Part shown: positions 1 to 10,788 of the stretch, one piece after another
Layout: every line of letters starts with the position of its first letter
How positions within the stretch are numbered: position 1 is the stretch's first letter
Source of the DNA: Pyropia haitanensis
Lineage: Eukaryota; Rhodophyta; Bangiophyceae; Bangiales; Bangiaceae
Reading direction: 5' to 3'
Assembly: GCA_008729055.1 (NCBI GenBank)
Contig: SDUX01000003.1
Coordinates: forward strand, 1,860,001 to 1,924,000
Length of the DNA stretch: 64,000 nucleotides
Position numbers and translations under genes: made by a program
Notes under the pieces: generated by a model
Seen by the model: only the letters and a program-made list of their open reading frames with translations
Databases searched by the model: none
What the model was told of the DNA's origin: nothing

Positions 1-603
1 CCGCGGCGGCGGTGGCAGCGGGCGGTGGCGCGGCGGCGACAGCAATGGGGGCTGGGGGCTGAGCGCACCAGCGCCGCCCCTGCCAGCACCGTCGCCACCA
101 TCACTCAGGGGAAACGAAAAGACAGCGCCCAGCGTCACTCCCTCCCCGTCGGGTGGGGCTGCCACGGCTGCCGTCCGCCCGCCCACCCCCCCCCCACCCC
201 CCAATGAGGGCCCCTCACCCCCACACCTTATCCTCACCCCTTGGCATCCCCCGCGGCGGCGCACTGCGGCGTCGGCCGTGGCGTCAGCGTCGGCGCTGCC
301 GCGGCGGCCGCCGCCGCTATCACCACCGCCACCGCCGCCGCCACCGCTGCGGCCACGGTCACCACAACTGCCACGTCGATCGCTGCCCATCGCCGCAGCC
401 ACCGCCGACGCCACCGCCACAGCCACCACCGCCGCCACAACCACCAGCAACCGCTGCCACCACGGTCACCGCCACCCCCACCGCCTCCGCCCGTCTCCGC
501 CTCCGCGGTCGCCGCCGTCATACCTCCCCCTTCCCCCCCCCTCCCCCCCAGGCACGCAACAGCGACACCGTCCGCCGCTGCCGCCGTCGCCGCCGCTGCC
601 GCC

Positions 604-634
<31 letters not shown>

Positions 635-674
635 CCGCCAGCCGCCGCCATGGCCGCGGGGTCGACACGTATTA
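1..674. other. Low-complexity GC-rich DNA, no gene seen
   Basis: This stretch is dominated by degenerate CCG, GCC and CAC trinucleotides. It is open in most frames, but the translations are only runs of Pro, Arg, His and Ala. No conserved motif, start context or splice-type boundary was found. It reads as decayed microsatellite DNA next to the transposon-like element that begins near 675. Confidence 0.6.
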
Positions 675-1416
675 GGGAGTTTTGGCAAGTAACTCGACTG
701 TTGTTTCGACGGTATCTCGACTGTACATTGCGCCACGTTTCAGAGCTACCGTCGAGATACAGGATTTTCCGACCGTCCCCGACGGTAGATGTACAGTCGG
801 GCCCCGGTGGATCGCGTTAAAGAAAAGCTGTACCTTTCAGCCACGTGTCGCGAGTGCGAGGCCCCAAAGGCGGGTGCTTTGGGCCGCCATATGCCGGTAC
901 AACCATTTCTGATACATTGGACGCAGCTTGGCTGGCGCTGAGGGACAGGTGGTCTGTCCGTGGTGTCAGTGGGCTTGGCCAAGCGGGCCGATCGTTGTCG
1001 TGTTGCGCGCCTTTTTCCCAGCCCCTTGCACCCACCCTCCCCCCTTGGTTGGCCTTGTGCTGCCTCCACGTCGTGCCGAATATGTCATCCCCGAGGCCTA
1101 CCACACCTGCAGAGGATGCGTCGTCTGCGTCCTCGAGGCGGGACCGGCCGTCTACTGGTGGGGTCCCTGAATCGGCGACCAAGGAGCCGCGCCGGCTGTG
1201 GCGTCCCACTGGTGGAAGCGATCGCAACGACGTGCCTTGGTGGTGGCGCGCCTCGCCTTCTGTTCCGTTCGTGTACAGGACTGTCGCGTTACAGGAAAGT
1301 TACTTGCCAAAACTCGTTCGAGTCCGCGACGGTAGAAAAAATACGATATCTCGACTCTTTCCAGATTCCGTCGAGATACAGTCGAAAGCGACCGTCGGAT
1401 TACTTGCCAAAACTCT
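675..1416. mobile_element. Non-autonomous inverted-repeat element (MITE-like)
   Basis: The 16-mer GAGTTTTGGCAAGTAA at 677-692 recurs as its reverse complement at 1400-1415 and again at 1300-1315, exactly 100 bp apart. Similarity between the two ends continues inward for roughly 100 bp with gaps and mismatches. It includes several copies of a TATCTCGAC(G/T)G subterminal motif (around 711, 750, 1350 and 1370, in both orientations). The interior has no credible protein. The flanks show only a loose TATT-GG similarity, so no target-site duplication is claimed. The extra internal 16-mer suggests a nested or internally duplicated end. The superfamily cannot be named from sequence alone. Confidence 0.7.
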
Positions 1417-1750
1417 CTATTGGCCGTCCCAACACCCGGTCACGGTCGCATCAACGTGTCACACGTGTCCAGCCATGGAGACGGATCCTGTCGCGCTCCC
1501 CACCAACCCCGCCGCGGCACACGGGCGCGGACCGGTGCCCGCCCGCCGCGACGTCGCCGCCCCCCTCGCCGCCGCCGCCGCCGCCGCTGGCGCCCCCCCC
1601 GTCTCCGCCCTTGCCCCTCGCAGCCACCCCCGCCAGCGGTCCGCCACGCGTCCACCATCGCCATCACCACGCCTGGCTGGCCGCCACCCCCCCCCCATCG
1701 CCACAAGCTGGTCGCCCCCGCCGTCACCGGCCGCCACCGCCGCCGCCGTC

Positions 1751-1782
<32 letters not shown>

Positions 1783-1984
1783 TGGCTGCCCACCGCCCCC
1801 GCGCCGGCGCCACCAGCGCCGCGTGCTGGCCTCTGCCCCCGCCGCCGCCGCCGGCCGGCCGCTACCGCCGCGAGCGGTGCACGCGGGCGCGGGCGCGGAG
1901 GGGGTCGGGGGGGGGGGTGGGGAGGAAGAGGCGGGGGGGGGGGGGGCGGGGTGGATCACATGGGATCAAACGCCCCCCAGAGGG
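1417..1984. other. Low-complexity C/G-rich DNA, no gene seen
   Basis: The region consists of CCGCCG-type and poly-C or poly-G stretches, with translations only of Pro, Arg, Ala or Gly. It separates the inverted-repeat element from the palindrome that starts near 1988. Nothing functional was recognised. Confidence 0.5.
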
Positions 1985-2112
1985 ATTTGATAACAGGGGG
2001 GGTGTGATCCAGTTATCAAACCCCCCACAGCACCTCTTGGGGAGGGTTGGATAACATGTTATCCGACCCCCTCCCAGAGGTTGTGAGGGGGGATTGATAA
2101 CAGGGGGGGTGT
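1985..2112. repeat. Nested palindromes with GATAACAGGGGGGG units
   Basis: The two 45-bp arms, 2012-2056 and 2057-2101, form a palindrome with about 36 of 45 positions matching. Its perfect centre is GGATAACATGTTATCC at 2049-2064. A unit reading TTGATAACAGGGGGGGTGTG lies directly before it (about 1988-2005), and a second copy overlaps the right end (about 2094-2112). The first unit also pairs with GTTATCAA at 2012-2019, giving a smaller nested hairpin. The layout resembles a foldback repeat or a remnant of one. A related fragment is near 24600-24640. Confidence 0.7.
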
Positions 2113-2772
2113 GTACCAGCATGTACGCGCGGAACGCTTCCCCCTTACAGACGCTCCGCCCGGCAGCCGCCTCAACCCAGCCACTGGACCGGACGTCCGC
2201 CACCTGGCCGACGAGTCAGGCCACTCATGCCGCGTCACCGCCGCCGATGCGCTCTTCGTCGGCAGCAGCAACGCCCCCGCCAATGGCCACCTCCGCCGAT
2301 ATCGCGCCCAGCATATGTGGCTCAGCGCTTCAACGGCGGCCAGCACCGCAACCCACCAGCGGCAGCCCGCCACCAGCGTCTCGCCGCAGCCGCCGGCAAT
2401 GAGCGCCTGAGCGGCCCGTGTGACAGACGCAGACAAAGCCGCCACGTCCGGACGGGGGGGAGGGCACGGCGCATCGTACCCAATCCGCTCCGTGGGGCCC
2501 TCGGCGGCCGATAGGCCTCGCCAGAAGCCGCACAATCCACAAGACAATTGCGCACTTGCCCGGTCCAGTTACGAAAATTAGATGATCTGCCGGTGCGGCT
2601 CAGACCTGATCGTGTACTTGTGTGTTAATTCCTCATTCAGCCATCTTCGTTTCGTTGTTGGGTGACCGGGGGACGGACGCGCGACGCACTCTTGCTGCAC
2701 GACTCTGGTCTCTGCCATCATCCAGCCGACGCTGCTGTGAACCCTGTTGTCGGAGTAGTGTTGTTGCTCGCT
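2113..2772. other. Upstream region of the NTPase gene
   Basis: There is no recognisable gene here. GC content drops towards 2560-2660, where the text contains GTGTGTTAATTCCTCATTCAG, unusually AT-rich for this window. This may be the promoter and transcription start area of the gene that follows. The reading frame stays open upstream of the first ATG to a GTG at 2662, which is not taken as a start in a eukaryote. Confidence 0.4.
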
Positions 2773-5556
2773 ATGACGTTGGCCTTTGTGGGGGCTGGCG
2801 CGCCAGCTGCTCGTCGTGTCTTCATTGTGCCGACCACGGCGAGCTCCTCACGCCTGTCGGGCCGTGGCGCTTACACGCAGCGCCTGCGAGCAAGACCGTG
2901 CTGCCCCGTGCCCCCAAGTGGCTCCCGCGTCGGATTGCCGCATGTGCGTGCGTGGCGTGGGAGGCTGTCGTGCCTGCCCTCGTCCAAGACCATATCGCCG
3001 CCGTCCTGTTGTGCGGCTGAGACACCAGTCAAGGAGGGGGCCGCTGATCGGTCCGCGCTGCTGCGGAAGCTGCAATCGGAGCGGCTGCGCAGCCTGGAGG
3101 GCTTGGCGGCAGCCGACGAAGAAGACAAGCCGTTCTGGCGGGAGCACATCGTTTCCCTGAACTTGGAGATTGCCGTCTTCTTAAGGAAGCCGCTGACGCT
3201 ACGCCAGCTGATTGTGCAGCTGGGCTATATGCGGGACGATGGGCTGCCACCTTTGCCTCACGACGTGTTTTCCGGGTCCCCTGTGGCGCGGCCTACCTCG
3301 CGCGTCGACCGCACCCGCGTGCTGAGGGCGCTCATTACGAAGATTTACGAGATGTCACTGGACGACCGCCTCCACCTCTTCCTGTCGGGCGCCTCTGGCA
3401 TGGGCAAGACGCAGATCTTGGCCGACTTCTGGTCGGCCGTGCTGCTGCTCCGCTCCGGTGCACGTGCAAGGCCTAACGAGCCGAGCTTTGGGGGGAGCCC
3501 GTTGTTCCTGAACGGCGCGTTGTACGAGTTTGCGCGCCACCTGGAGGTGTTTGGCGTCACCTTCAACAACAACACCCCGTTCTTGGCGGAGGAGGCGGCC
3601 CTGTGTGCGCGTGGCGGTGTATACCAGGACCTACCCATCTACACTCGTATTGTGTGGACCGAGCTCAACAATGGTCTCTGTTCGTGGCAGGACTTTGTCT
3701 CCCAGATGCACGCCCGCTTGGATCTTGACGACAGGTTGCCGGTGGGAGTGGAGCGGCTGGACGCCACGGGCATCAAGGCAGAGGCGCTGGATATCCTGAG
3801 CCAGCGGCGTGGCAACCCTGGAGCGGACGGCGTCTTACTTGTTGACGAGCTGTCGCGGGTGTGCGAGTGTGATCCTGCCAATGTGCGTCTTGAGGACGAG
3901 CACTCGGCGCTGTCCAGCCTCATGCGGAGCAAGATCTGTGACCTGCGGTCTGTCGGGTCGAAGGAGAAGTCGATGGGCGTCGTATTCGCCTCTTTGTCGG
4001 GCCTCTTCATGCAGGCGGAGAACGAGAAGGCGACTGTGATGAAGACTTCCTCCGGGCGGACCATGGTGTGCGCTGCTACCCTCACCCGGCCAACGATGAA
4101 AGCCGTCCGCGCCTTCTTCCAGAACCTGCGCAACATTCCCGGCATCAAGATCACGGCGGCATCTCCCGCGAGCGCGCCTGCGGACGTGGACAGCGTCATT
4201 GACGCGATGTGCTTCCTGTCGGGCGGACACCTGCGGTCAATGCAGACGATGCTGTTTGACTTGTCTGAGCGCCGGGGCATGCAGAACGAGCAGCTGTGGC
4301 CCCTTCTGCGGGAGTCGCTGAGGACAATGTCTATGTCATCCACCCACGCAGAGATTGTGAAGACGTACGTCAGGAGCCCTCTTCTCTGTGCTGTCGTGTT
4401 TCTCTCCCACCCTGTCAGAGGCGCCGACATGGACGTGGTCATCCCTGGCGATGTCATCATCCTTCCCAGCGGCCAGCAGGTGCAAAAGCCTGACGTGTAC
4501 CTGCAGTGGGACGCGCTGGTGCGGTCCACCACGATCATCGACTCTGCCGTGGACGACGTGCTCTATTGCAACCCGACCGCCCTGCCGAGCTTCATCTCAG
4601 GCGCAATGAGCGCTCATGCAGCTGCGCGCAGCAAGCTGAAAGAACTGCACCGGGTGCAGCAGGTGAGCGACCCGGAGGCGGAGCTGGAGGCGGATAGCAA
4701 CCCTGTGTTGACAGCGCTCGGCGGCGTCAACGAGATGTTTGGTGCGGGTACGTCGGCCAAGGGCTGGGAGCTGTTTCACACGACGTGGGAGCTGACGTCA
4801 AGCGTCTGCCGCTCCTACATCCGCCATGCCTTCCCGACCGAGATCCCCGGGATGGGTCAGTACGGCAACCCGTCACGCTCCTTCACACTGGCTGAGCGGT
4901 ACCCGGCGGCTTACGGCCTGTGTGGCTCGGACCAGCTGCTGCGCGTGCCGCTGGACAATGGGCATTTGCTGAAAGGCAGCCGCTCATTTGTGAGTATTGC
5001 GCAGCTGCTTGGGCACCCAGCTGATGACCTTGTGGGGTTCTTGTGGGTCCCTGAGTCGGAGGCGTACCCTGCTGTGGACGCGGTGATCATCCACTCGCGG
5101 GCTGGGAGAGCAAGCGGGTCCACCCTGGCGCACGCGGACCTTGTCATCGAGCTTCTTCAGTTCAAGACGACGGAGAGCAGCGGCAGCCAGAACACGCTTT
5201 CGCTGACGGACAAGTTTGTGACGCCCATCACTATGCTCCCGAGCTTGTTTCCTGGCCATCTGTGGGCTAAATGGGAGTCACGCGTCGCGTTTGTTTGTGT
5301 CGCTAATGTGCTGCTGAGCGTCGACCAAGGGGAGCGGCATGCCGTGGCGGCGAAGGTGCGTCGGCGAGTTGTGCGTGAGAGCGGCGAAGACATGACCATC
5401 GCCTCCTTCCTTGACAATGGCGGGGCCAGATCTATCCTGTGCACCCGAGAGTCCCTGCCACGGATGTATGGGCAGCTCTTCAGCGGGTTGATGCTGTCTG
5501 CCCTGGACATTGTCGGTGCTCAAGTCTCTACTGACTGGCCGGGGGTGGGGGATTGA
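2773..5556 (+). CDS. Crinkler-like P-loop NTPase with nuclease-like C-terminus
   Basis: The uninterrupted frame gives 927 residues from the first ATG. A Walker A motif, GASGMGKT, lies near residue 206. A Walker B-like stretch, GVLLVDELSR, lies near residue 353. A motif SGGHLRSMQ follows near residue 480, like the GGHPR signature of Crinkler and retrotransposon-hot-spot NTPases. Near residues 765-800 the pattern VDAVII followed by IELLQFKTTE resembles a PD-(D/E)xK nuclease core with a Q-x-K variant. These families are thought to derive from transposons and to act as nuclear effectors or conflict proteins, so the function here is inference. The classical LFLAK secretion/translocation leader of oomycete Crinklers is absent. 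The gene has lower GC, no homopolymer slips and no low-complexity inserts, unlike its neighbours, which suggests transfer or transposon origin. The start is uncertain because the N-terminal 60 residues carry no motif. Confidence 0.72.
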   Translation: MTLAFVGAGAPAARRVFIVPTTASSSRLSGRGAYTQRLRARPCCPVPPSGSRVGLPHVRAWRGRLSCLPSSKTISPPSCCAAETPVKEGAADRSALLRKLQSERLRSLEGLAAADEEDKPFWREHIVSLNLEIAVFLRKPLTLRQLIVQLGYMRDDGLPPLPHDVFSGSPVARPTSRVDRTRVLRALITKIYEMSLDDRLHLFLSGASGMGKTQILADFWSAVLLLRSGARARPNEPSFGGSPLFLNGALYEFARHLEVFGVTFNNNTPFLAEEAALCARGGVYQDLPIYTRIVWTELNNGLCSWQDFVSQMHARLDLDDRLPVGVERLDATGIKAEALDILSQRRGNPGADGVLLVDELSRVCECDPANVRLEDEHSALSSLMRSKICDLRSVGSKEKSMGVVFASLSGLFMQAENEKATVMKTSSGRTMVCAATLTRPTMKAVRAFFQNLRNIPGIKITAASPASAPADVDSVIDAMCFLSGGHLRSMQTMLFDLSERRGMQNEQLWPLLRESLRTMSMSSTHAEIVKTYVRSPLLCAVVFLSHPVRGADMDVVIPGDVIILPSGQQVQKPDVYLQWDALVRSTTIIDSAVDDVLYCNPTALPSFISGAMSAHAAARSKLKELHRVQQVSDPEAELEADSNPVLTALGGVNEMFGAGTSAKGWELFHTTWELTSSVCRSYIRHAFPTEIPGMGQYGNPSRSFTLAERYPAAYGLCGSDQLLRVPLDNGHLLKGSRSFVSIAQLLGHPADDLVGFLWVPESEAYPAVDAVIIHSRAGRASGSTLAHADLVIELLQFKTTESSGSQNTLSLTDKFVTPITMLPSLFPGHLWAKWESRVAFVCVANVLLSVDQGERHAVAAKVRRRVVRESGEDMTIASFLDNGGARSILCTRESLPRMYGQLFSGLMLSALDIVGAQVSTDWPGVGD

Positions 5557-8500
5557 CGGGATGGTGCGGTGCCGGGCGCCTGCCCAAGCTATCGACGACA
5601 CCGACACGGACGTGGGGCTGCCGCCGCCGCTGCCGCCGCCGCTGCCGCCGTCACCGCCACCGCCGCTCCCCCCCGACGTCCGCGGCTACCTCGCGCACGG
5701 CGGCCACCGCCGCGCTCCCGCCCCCCGCTGCCCCTCACTTGCAGGGCCCCGCGGCGGTCCCCTCCCTCGAGCTGGAGTCTGCACCCCCGCCGCAGTCGTA
5801 GCCGCCGCCCATGTCACTGACGCACTTTCCCTCAGCGGGACCAGCGGTGGCCCCCCCCCCCCATCCAACTGGGCAGATCGGCTATCGGCCGCTCCTACCC
5901 TTGCCGCCTCCCCCCTCGCGTCTACGCCTCGCTTGTGACCGCCGTCGCCGCCGGCGGGCACCCACGGCGCGCGGTAACTGTGCATTGCGGGGCTGTGACG
6001 ACGACGTCAGGGGATGACGGCGGGCGGGCGCTGGGGGTGCTGGCGGGAGCGATGCTGGCGGGGGGGCGCCCCAAGTGGGGCACCAATGAGGGGCGGGAGC
6101 AAGCCCTCGCGCGCTCCGTGCTGGGATGGCTGGAGGCGGTCGTGTGAGGGGGGGGACGGCGATGGGGGCAAGGGGGGACCGAGACGGCGCCGGGAGGCGC
6201 GCATCAGAGTCGCGGGGGTGCCTCGGCAGCGGCGGCAGCGGGCAGCAGCGGCGAGGTGGGCTCCCGCGCTAGTGGCCCTCGCGCGTCTGCCAGTTCTACC
6301 ACCGCCGCCCACGGCCGACGCACGGTGCCGCCGTGGTGGCACGTGAGGGGCGCGCGGGATAGGTTTGTCGCTGCCACCGCCGAGACGTCTGTCGCGGCAG
6401 CCGCCGCAGTGGGCGTTTGTCGCGGTCTCCACCGCGGCATCTGTTGTTGCTGCTGCCGCTGCTGGTCTCGTGGCTGTCGCCGTGACCGCTGTAGCCGCCG
6501 CCGCCTGGGCCTCTGTCGCGCTCGACGCCAGTGACTTTTTTTGCCACCAGAGCCGCGATGTCTGTCGCTGCCGCCGTGCCAGTTCGCGGCGTTCGTCGCG
6601 GCTGCCGCCGTGGCCCCTTTTTTTGTGGCTGCCGCCGCCGCTAACGCGGCGAGCGCCGTTGGCGCGGTCGCGTCAGCCGCAATGATTTTTTTGCTGCCGT
6701 CGCCGCGGCCAATGTCGCGGGTGCCACCGCTGCCGGTGTCGCTGCCGTAGTCGCAACGACTGTCGTTGCCGTCGCTACACGGTCCGTCGCCACCGGTGTC
6801 GTTGCCCCTGACGCGGCCGTCGCGGTCGGTCCTGTTCATTGTCGCTGCAGCGCAGTCTGTTGCTGATGCTGCTGTGTCCGGCACGGGGGGTGGGGCTGGT
6901 GCAGCGGTCGGCGGCAGCGTCGACGACGACGACGACGACGCGGCGACGGCTGCGACGGCAACGGCGACGGCGACGGTAACTGTTCGAGCCGCAGGTGATG
7001 GCGCTGACCGCCTCTCGGCGGGAAAGGTGGTAGAGGCGGACCTCCTTGCCGCTACGGCGCCGTGGCGGTGGCTTGGGGGGAGGGGGATGGGGGCGCCACG
7101 CCCACCGGGGGTGGGTCAGAGGCTGGGGGGGGGGGAGCAGGAGGCCGCCCCTCGACGAGGCCGCCACCACCGCAAGTTGCCCAAATGCGGCGGAGGAGGC
7201 AGTATTGGCGGCCGCCGCGGCGACCGCGGCGGCGGTGGCGAGGCGGCCGCTAATCGGGGATGTAACTGTACGCATGGTGCTGCGGGTGGCGGCGGCTGCG
7301 GACGAGGCGGCACGCGCGGGGCTGGCTGACGAGGCAACCGTAGTCGTGGTGGTGCGGGCGGGCGCCGGCTGGGCGCTGACAGCCTCTCCCACTCTCCCCC
7401 AAGCGGCTCCCCTCCCCCACCCGGCTGTCGGCGGCGGGCGGAGGCGGGCGGCGGTGTGCGGCAGCTGTGAGTGGCGCGGGCGGGCCGGCTGGTGGCGCGG
7501 CGGGGCGGATGCTGGCGGGGTCGAGGCCACAGCTAGCGAGGGTGGCGTGGCCGCCGCTGTGGGAGCAGCGGCACTGCTGCTGGCGCATGAGCTCTGCAGC
7601 CGCTGGCTTGGGGGCGGCGCGTTTGTTGGCGAAGGGGCGGCTCGGCTCCTACTGTGGGGGCGGCGGCCGCTGCATGGGGCTCGACGCGGCTGTCTGGGGG
7701 TGCGGCGGGACGGTTTCTGGTGTTGGAGCAGGACGGCCGCTGGCTGGGGGGCCTCGGGTGCTGGACGGCTCGGCCGGAGGCGGGGGTGTTGCGGCTGCTT
7801 GCGACGACGGGGGGCCCGGTTGGGGGAGATGGCTGCTAGTGAGGGGCCGGCAGCCGCTGGGCGGGGCGTTCGCCGCCGAAAGGGAAGCCGGCCGGTCAGC
7901 GGCTTGTGGGTGGCCGTGTGAGCTGCCGGGGTGCGACGGGGCTGGTGGGAGGGGGGCGGGGCTGGGGCTGGCGGGTGCAGAGCTGCAGCTGGGTAGTGCG
8001 GGGTGGCAGCAAGCGGCCGCTGGGGGGATTTTGGCCGAGCCAGTTGCGGCGGTGGCGGCTTCCACGACCCAAGCGGCCACTTCTCCTTCGGGTAGCAGCC
8101 GACTTGGTGTTCGTCGTCGTCGTCGCCGCCACCAGACGGTGATGTCCGCGGCGGTGCTGCCGCCTGTATCGGGCGGCACGACAATGGTGGCGTTGGCGAA
8201 CGGCGTCTCGCTCGTCCCCGGTCTCTGTCGTGGCGACTAGGGCAATGGCGGTGGCAGGGCGGCGGCCGCGGCGTGTCGTCGCCCTTTCTCTCTTCCCCGT
8301 CGACGCCCCCCCCCCGCCGGCGGAGGGGGGGGGGCGGGGGGGTCTCGAGATGCCAGGGGGAGTAGCCGTTCCGGGTGGTTCTTGTGCTGGTTGTGGCGGC
8401 GGCAGCCAACGTGGCGTAGGCGATAGGGGAAGGGGAAAGGGGGCACGCCATTCGCCCGCCCCGTGCTGGGTGCGACTCTCGCTGCCGAGGACGCATCGCA

Positions 8501-9577
8501 GGCGGTGGTCGCGGAGTGCCGCGCCGCCGTCGCCGCGTCGGCCGGCGTCGCGGTCATGGTCGCCGCCGCTGCGACGGCCGCCGCGGAGGGCCGCCGCGGC
8601 GCCGCGGCTGCGGCGGCCGCCGCGGAGCCGATCTAGACCCGCGCGCCGCTGCCGCGAACGGCCGTAGCGGCGGCGGCGGATTCGGTGGCCACGCGGGCGG
8701 TGACCACGTACACGCCGCTGCTGCGGTTGGGGGGGATGGCGGACGCCCCAAGGCGGGGGGTGTACGACGGCGTCGTGCGTCGGGATGACGTCAATGGCGT
8801 CGGCGCCCCCGGGGGGGGGGGGGGGGGGCATGTGGTTTTCCCGCCGCGCCGGGTTGTCCAGCCGCCGCCCCTACTCCCTTGCAGCAAACCGCCCTCCCCG
8901 GCGGGGACCATGGCGGTGCTCCTGGCGGCGGCGGCGGCCTCGGTACCGTCAGCGACGGTGGCGGGGAAAGATCCCTCCTGACCGTCATGCGCACGCTCCA
9001 GTGGTGGTGAATCGGCCGTCGGGTGGCAGGCGGCCCGGCGGACGGCCATAGCAGCGGCCAAGGCAGCGGCGGCTGCCGATGCGCGGGCCGCCGCCGCCCG
9101 AGCGGCCGCCGACGGCCGCGGCGACGACAGCGGCGCGTCCAACACCTCGTCGGACGGCGGGGGGGGGGGGGTGGGCGCCGGCAGTGGTGGCGCGGAGGCC
9201 AGCGCCGGCAGCGGCGGTGCCAGCACGGGCGACAATGACGGCGGCAGCGGCCACGCCGTCCCGCCGCCATTGTCCAGCGGCCACGCCGCCCCCCCACCAG
9301 GAGCCGCGCGGCCCCCCCACCAGTAGGCGCGCCTCCCCGCCAGCAGCGACGCCGTCGACCCGTCCAGGCGGCCGCGCCACCCGTCCCGTAGCTACCGCCG
9401 CCCTCCGTCTGGCCGCGCGCTGCCCCCCCCCCCCTCCGCCGGCGCGCGCACCCATCCCCGGTCAAGGGACAAGTCTGGCTGAATTGAAACCTCCCAAGCT
9501 ACGGTCTGTTTGTGAACGCACTTTCAGTGGCGCACCGAATAGACGTGCGCTGCTCCCACATGCGGCGCCGCTGGTTA
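5557..9577. other. Four-kilobase GC-rich gene-poor stretch
   Basis: Long frames exist on both strands but overlap each other and translate to Pro/Arg/Ala/Gly mixtures without motifs. Degenerate GAC, GGC and GTC triplet arrays are common, for example the GACGACGAC run near 6920-6940. Part of the plus strand (about 6830-7380) and part of the minus strand (8633-9235) have a somewhat more protein-like amino-acid mix. Neither begins with a convincing ATG nor matches a family known to me. A fast-evolving or broken gene cannot be excluded. Confidence 0.4.
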
Positions 9578-10788
9578 CAGCGCAGTGGGTGCTAAACCGT
9601 TTCAAAGAAAACCTGCTTTTCCGTTGCTTGGCCCGGCCCGCAAGCGGTTGTCAACGCCTGTTTTGACAGTGTGAGGCCTGCTTTTTTTCGGTTTTTTTGT
9701 TTTTGACTTACATGGGTGCCTTTCGGACCTTCGACGGAGTGCATCTCATACAGAAAGAAGCGTCTGGAGCTGAGCTGTCTGGGCCTGCAAAATCACCCGT
9801 GTCAACGGACCGAAACGCTTCATTGTAGGGCTCCATGCAATCCGCGTCTGGGAAGGTTGCCAACGACCGCAAGGTGGCTTGCGGGCGGCCGCAGAGTACC
9901 TTGCGGAAACGCCTCTGCATGGGCCATTGCGGCGAAAATCTCCCGCACTCTGCAGTCCCCGGGAGTAAGAAAAGTGACGTGGAGGGAGACGCTTTGAGGA
10001 CGCGCTTGACGACACGGCTAGGGTGGATGGCGTAGGCTTAAGAGGTGGCTCTCTCTTCCCCCCCCCCTTCACTCCACCTACCCGCTTCTCTGCTTGCTCG
10101 TGGCCCCCTCACCTTTACTCCCCCACGCCCGTCCGCTCCCCCCCCGTTCTCGTCCGCGGGTGCCGCAGTCATGACGGCTTTTTGAGGCGCTGCGGAGCGG
10201 CAGCTAGTGCAGGCTGTTGTGACTGAAAATTGTGGCGCGGCGCAGGGATAGTGCCCGCCGTCTACTTCGCTTCAGCCGATAGTAGCGTTCTCTCCCGCCT
10301 CCCTCTCCCCTCTGCTCTCCTGCGCTTCCCGCTCACTCTCGACGCTAGGTATCGCGATGGAAGCGGCATCCGCTGAGGCGTAGAAGCCGGCCTCTGGCTG
10401 TCTGCGGCAGGTGGTGGTGATACTCCGCCTTGAGGTGTGCGGCTCCACTGCGGAGCTGGCGCAGGTAAACAAGCAGCTGCTTTCTCAGCGGAAGAGCGAG
10501 TAGGCGCTGGTCCAGGTAGCCAAGACGGCCCAGGGCTTCGAACACCTGTTTCGTCCCGGCCTCTGATTGGATACATTCCGACGGTTGTTGACAGTCGCAG
10601 CGTGGGAGATTTTCGCAAAGTGCCGCGCAAGAATGACAGACTTGCGGACGCAAGCAGACTCCGCACAAAAATCTTGCTTGTCCACGCAGACTGGCTTGCG
10701 GAAAAGCAAGATCCCACGCAAGCCCGCAAGGGGCCCCGCAACCGAAAAAGCAGTTTTTTTTTGAGACGGTTTAGCACCCACAGCGCAG
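9578..10788. mobile_element. Non-autonomous DNA transposon with 8-bp target duplication
   Basis: The element proper is 9586-10780 (1195 bp). It begins TGGGTGCTAAACCGT and ends with the exact reverse complement. The terminal inverted repeats stay similar for about 50-60 bp, with a few mismatches and one-base gaps. CAGCGCAG flanks it directly on both sides (9578-9585 and 10781-10788). An 8-bp duplication is characteristic of hAT-type transposition, but the terminal bases are not the usual hAT CA(A/G)GG, so the superfamily call is tentative. Inside, short motifs of the CTTGCGG/CCGCAAG kind recur near both ends, like subterminal transposase-binding repeats. No transposase is encoded. Confidence 0.85.

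Noticed and set aside
1314..1325. GTTCGAGTCC resembling a tRNA T-arm
   Set aside because: No matching acceptor, D-arm or anticodon stem surrounds it. It lies inside the inverted-repeat element.
6775..8496. 573-codon minus-strand frame and overlapping plus-strand frames
   Set aside because: There is no motif and the composition is low-complexity, with equally long frames on both strands. Open frames of this length are expected at this GC content.
8633..9235. Possible 200-residue minus-strand gene
   Set aside because: It starts with TTG, has no recognisable motif, and overlaps other frames of equal quality. It was left as unexplained low-complexity DNA.
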